Assembly (NCBI GenBank): GCA_031278575.1
Contig: JAITKD010000049.1
Span: 1-14,704 of the forward strand
Direction: 5' to 3'
Length of the DNA stretch: 14,704 nt
Source of the DNA: Spirochaetaceae bacterium
GTDB taxonomy: Bacteria > Spirochaetota > Spirochaetia > Treponematales > Breznakiellaceae
Shown here: one piece after another, positions 14,318 through 14,704 of the stretch
How the letters are laid out: each line of letters opens with the position of its first letter
How positions within the stretch are numbered: position 1 is the stretch's first letter
Position numbers and translations under genes: made by a program
Notes under the pieces: model-generated
What the model was told of the DNA's origin: nothing
Seen by the model: only the letters and a program-made list of their open reading frames with translations
The model's database searches: none

Positions 14318-14704
14318 TTATATGTCCTCAAATCCTATTCCCTGACCCGCGGGAATAAAATTACGGGATTTTCTACCGTATAACCGGGGTTCCCAGGAAG
14401 GGGGAAGACCGGGCCGAAGTATTTTTTCGGTTCTCAATACCGCCAGATCCCCGGGGGCTATGATTTTTCCCGGGGGTATATCGTGAAGCGCATGGATTGA
14501 CCGGTTGGTTTTTTCATAATTGGCCGCCTCCGAAGGGGCAAGCCGTTTAACCCCGTCTCCCAGGACGGCATCGACCGTTTCGGCGCCCCGTTCCCGGGAA
14601 AGGGTTTTTACAATATCCCCGGATTCCATGGCGGAGACCCTTCGGACGGTCCCGGTCATCCGGGCAAAATCCTCCGGGGGAAGGGCGATAGGGTCGTCAA
14701 GTCC
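14318..14704 (-). CDS. neuB: N-acetylneuraminate (sialic acid) synthase family protein, C-terminal part
   Basis: The frame is open to the window edge; 128 codons plus stop are visible. The first 15 codons (GLDDPIALPPEDFARM...) precede the ATG at 14659 in frame, so that ATG is internal. The NeuB/SpsE family condenses phosphoenolpyruvate with an N-acetylated hexosamine to make sialic, pseudaminic or legionaminic acid for surface glycans or flagellin glycosylation. The visible portion is the end of the barrel (…LPPEDFARMTGTVRRV, VLGDGVKRLAPSEA) and the antifreeze-like SAF domain (about 48-128 of the visible part), with NRSIHALHDIPPGKIIAPGD, LRTEKILRPGLPP and LYGRKSRNFIPAGQGIGFEDI. The catalytic half lies outside, so the exact sugar product cannot be told. 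Confidence 0.85.
   Translation of the reverse strand, partial: GLDDPIALPPEDFARMTGTVRRVSAMESGDIVKTLSRERGAETVDAVLGDGVKRLAPSEAANYEKTNRSIHALHDIPPGKIIAPGDLAVLRTEKILRPGLPPSWEPRLYGRKSRNFIPAGQGIGFEDI

Noticed and set aside
1..14704. CRISPR array, tRNA or rRNA gene, insertion sequence, phage or toxin-antitoxin genes
   Set aside because: I looked for regularly spaced direct repeats, tRNA-like folds and transposase or integrase motifs and saw none; the repeats present are palindromic and intergenic.

Overview
The window is a gene-dense, moderately GC-rich bacterial segment. I infer a spirochaete, most likely a termite-gut-type Treponema or close relative. The grounds are the style of the conserved protein beside hisS, the thrA fusion, the PilZ-like protein and the palindromic intergenic repeats. 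No rRNA or other decisive taxonomic marker is present, so this stays an inference.

The left half (1-7798, all minus strand) is one long transport-and-processing operon. In transcription order it holds a lipoprotein solute-binding protein of family 5 (SBP), permeases OppB and OppC, ATPases OppD and OppF, two tandem creatininase-family metal amidohydrolases, and an M42 metallo-aminopeptidase cut by the window edge. From oppB onwards the genes overlap or lie within 10 nt of each other, which implies translational coupling. A 215-nt gap between the SBP gene and oppB is packed with four consecutive hairpins. The natural reading is uptake of a peptide or other amide compound, which is then cleaved by the hydrolases in the cytoplasm; the substrate is not visible from sequence.

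The divergent gap 7799-8202 carries a good promoter for this operon: TTGACA, an 18-nt spacer and TAGTAT on the minus strand, with a perfect CCGGTA-T-TACCGG palindrome filling the spacer. It also holds a palindromic repeat and a 123-bp segment bounded by 16-nt inverted arms, with a short FG-GAP-like reading frame that looks like debris.

Rightward from 8203 come a bifunctional aspartokinase/homoserine dehydrogenase (thrA) and a class I/II PLP aminotransferase. They fit together as aspartate-family amino-acid synthesis. They converge, with a 16-bp gap, on a minus-strand pair: a conserved PilZ-like protein followed by hisS.

The right end has a 210-bp AT-rich gap containing two head-to-head copies of a palindromic hairpin repeat whose stems differ by compensatory base changes. 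Beyond it is the 3' end of a NeuB-type sialic-acid synthase (SAF domain), entering from outside the window. The same repeat family occurs in all three intergenic gaps longer than 200 bp and nowhere else in the window.

The most useful new observations are the hairpin family with covarying stems, the promoter with embedded operator palindrome, the hairpin cluster downstream of the SBP gene, and the linkage of two creatininase paralogues and an M42 peptidase to a dedicated Opp/Dpp importer.
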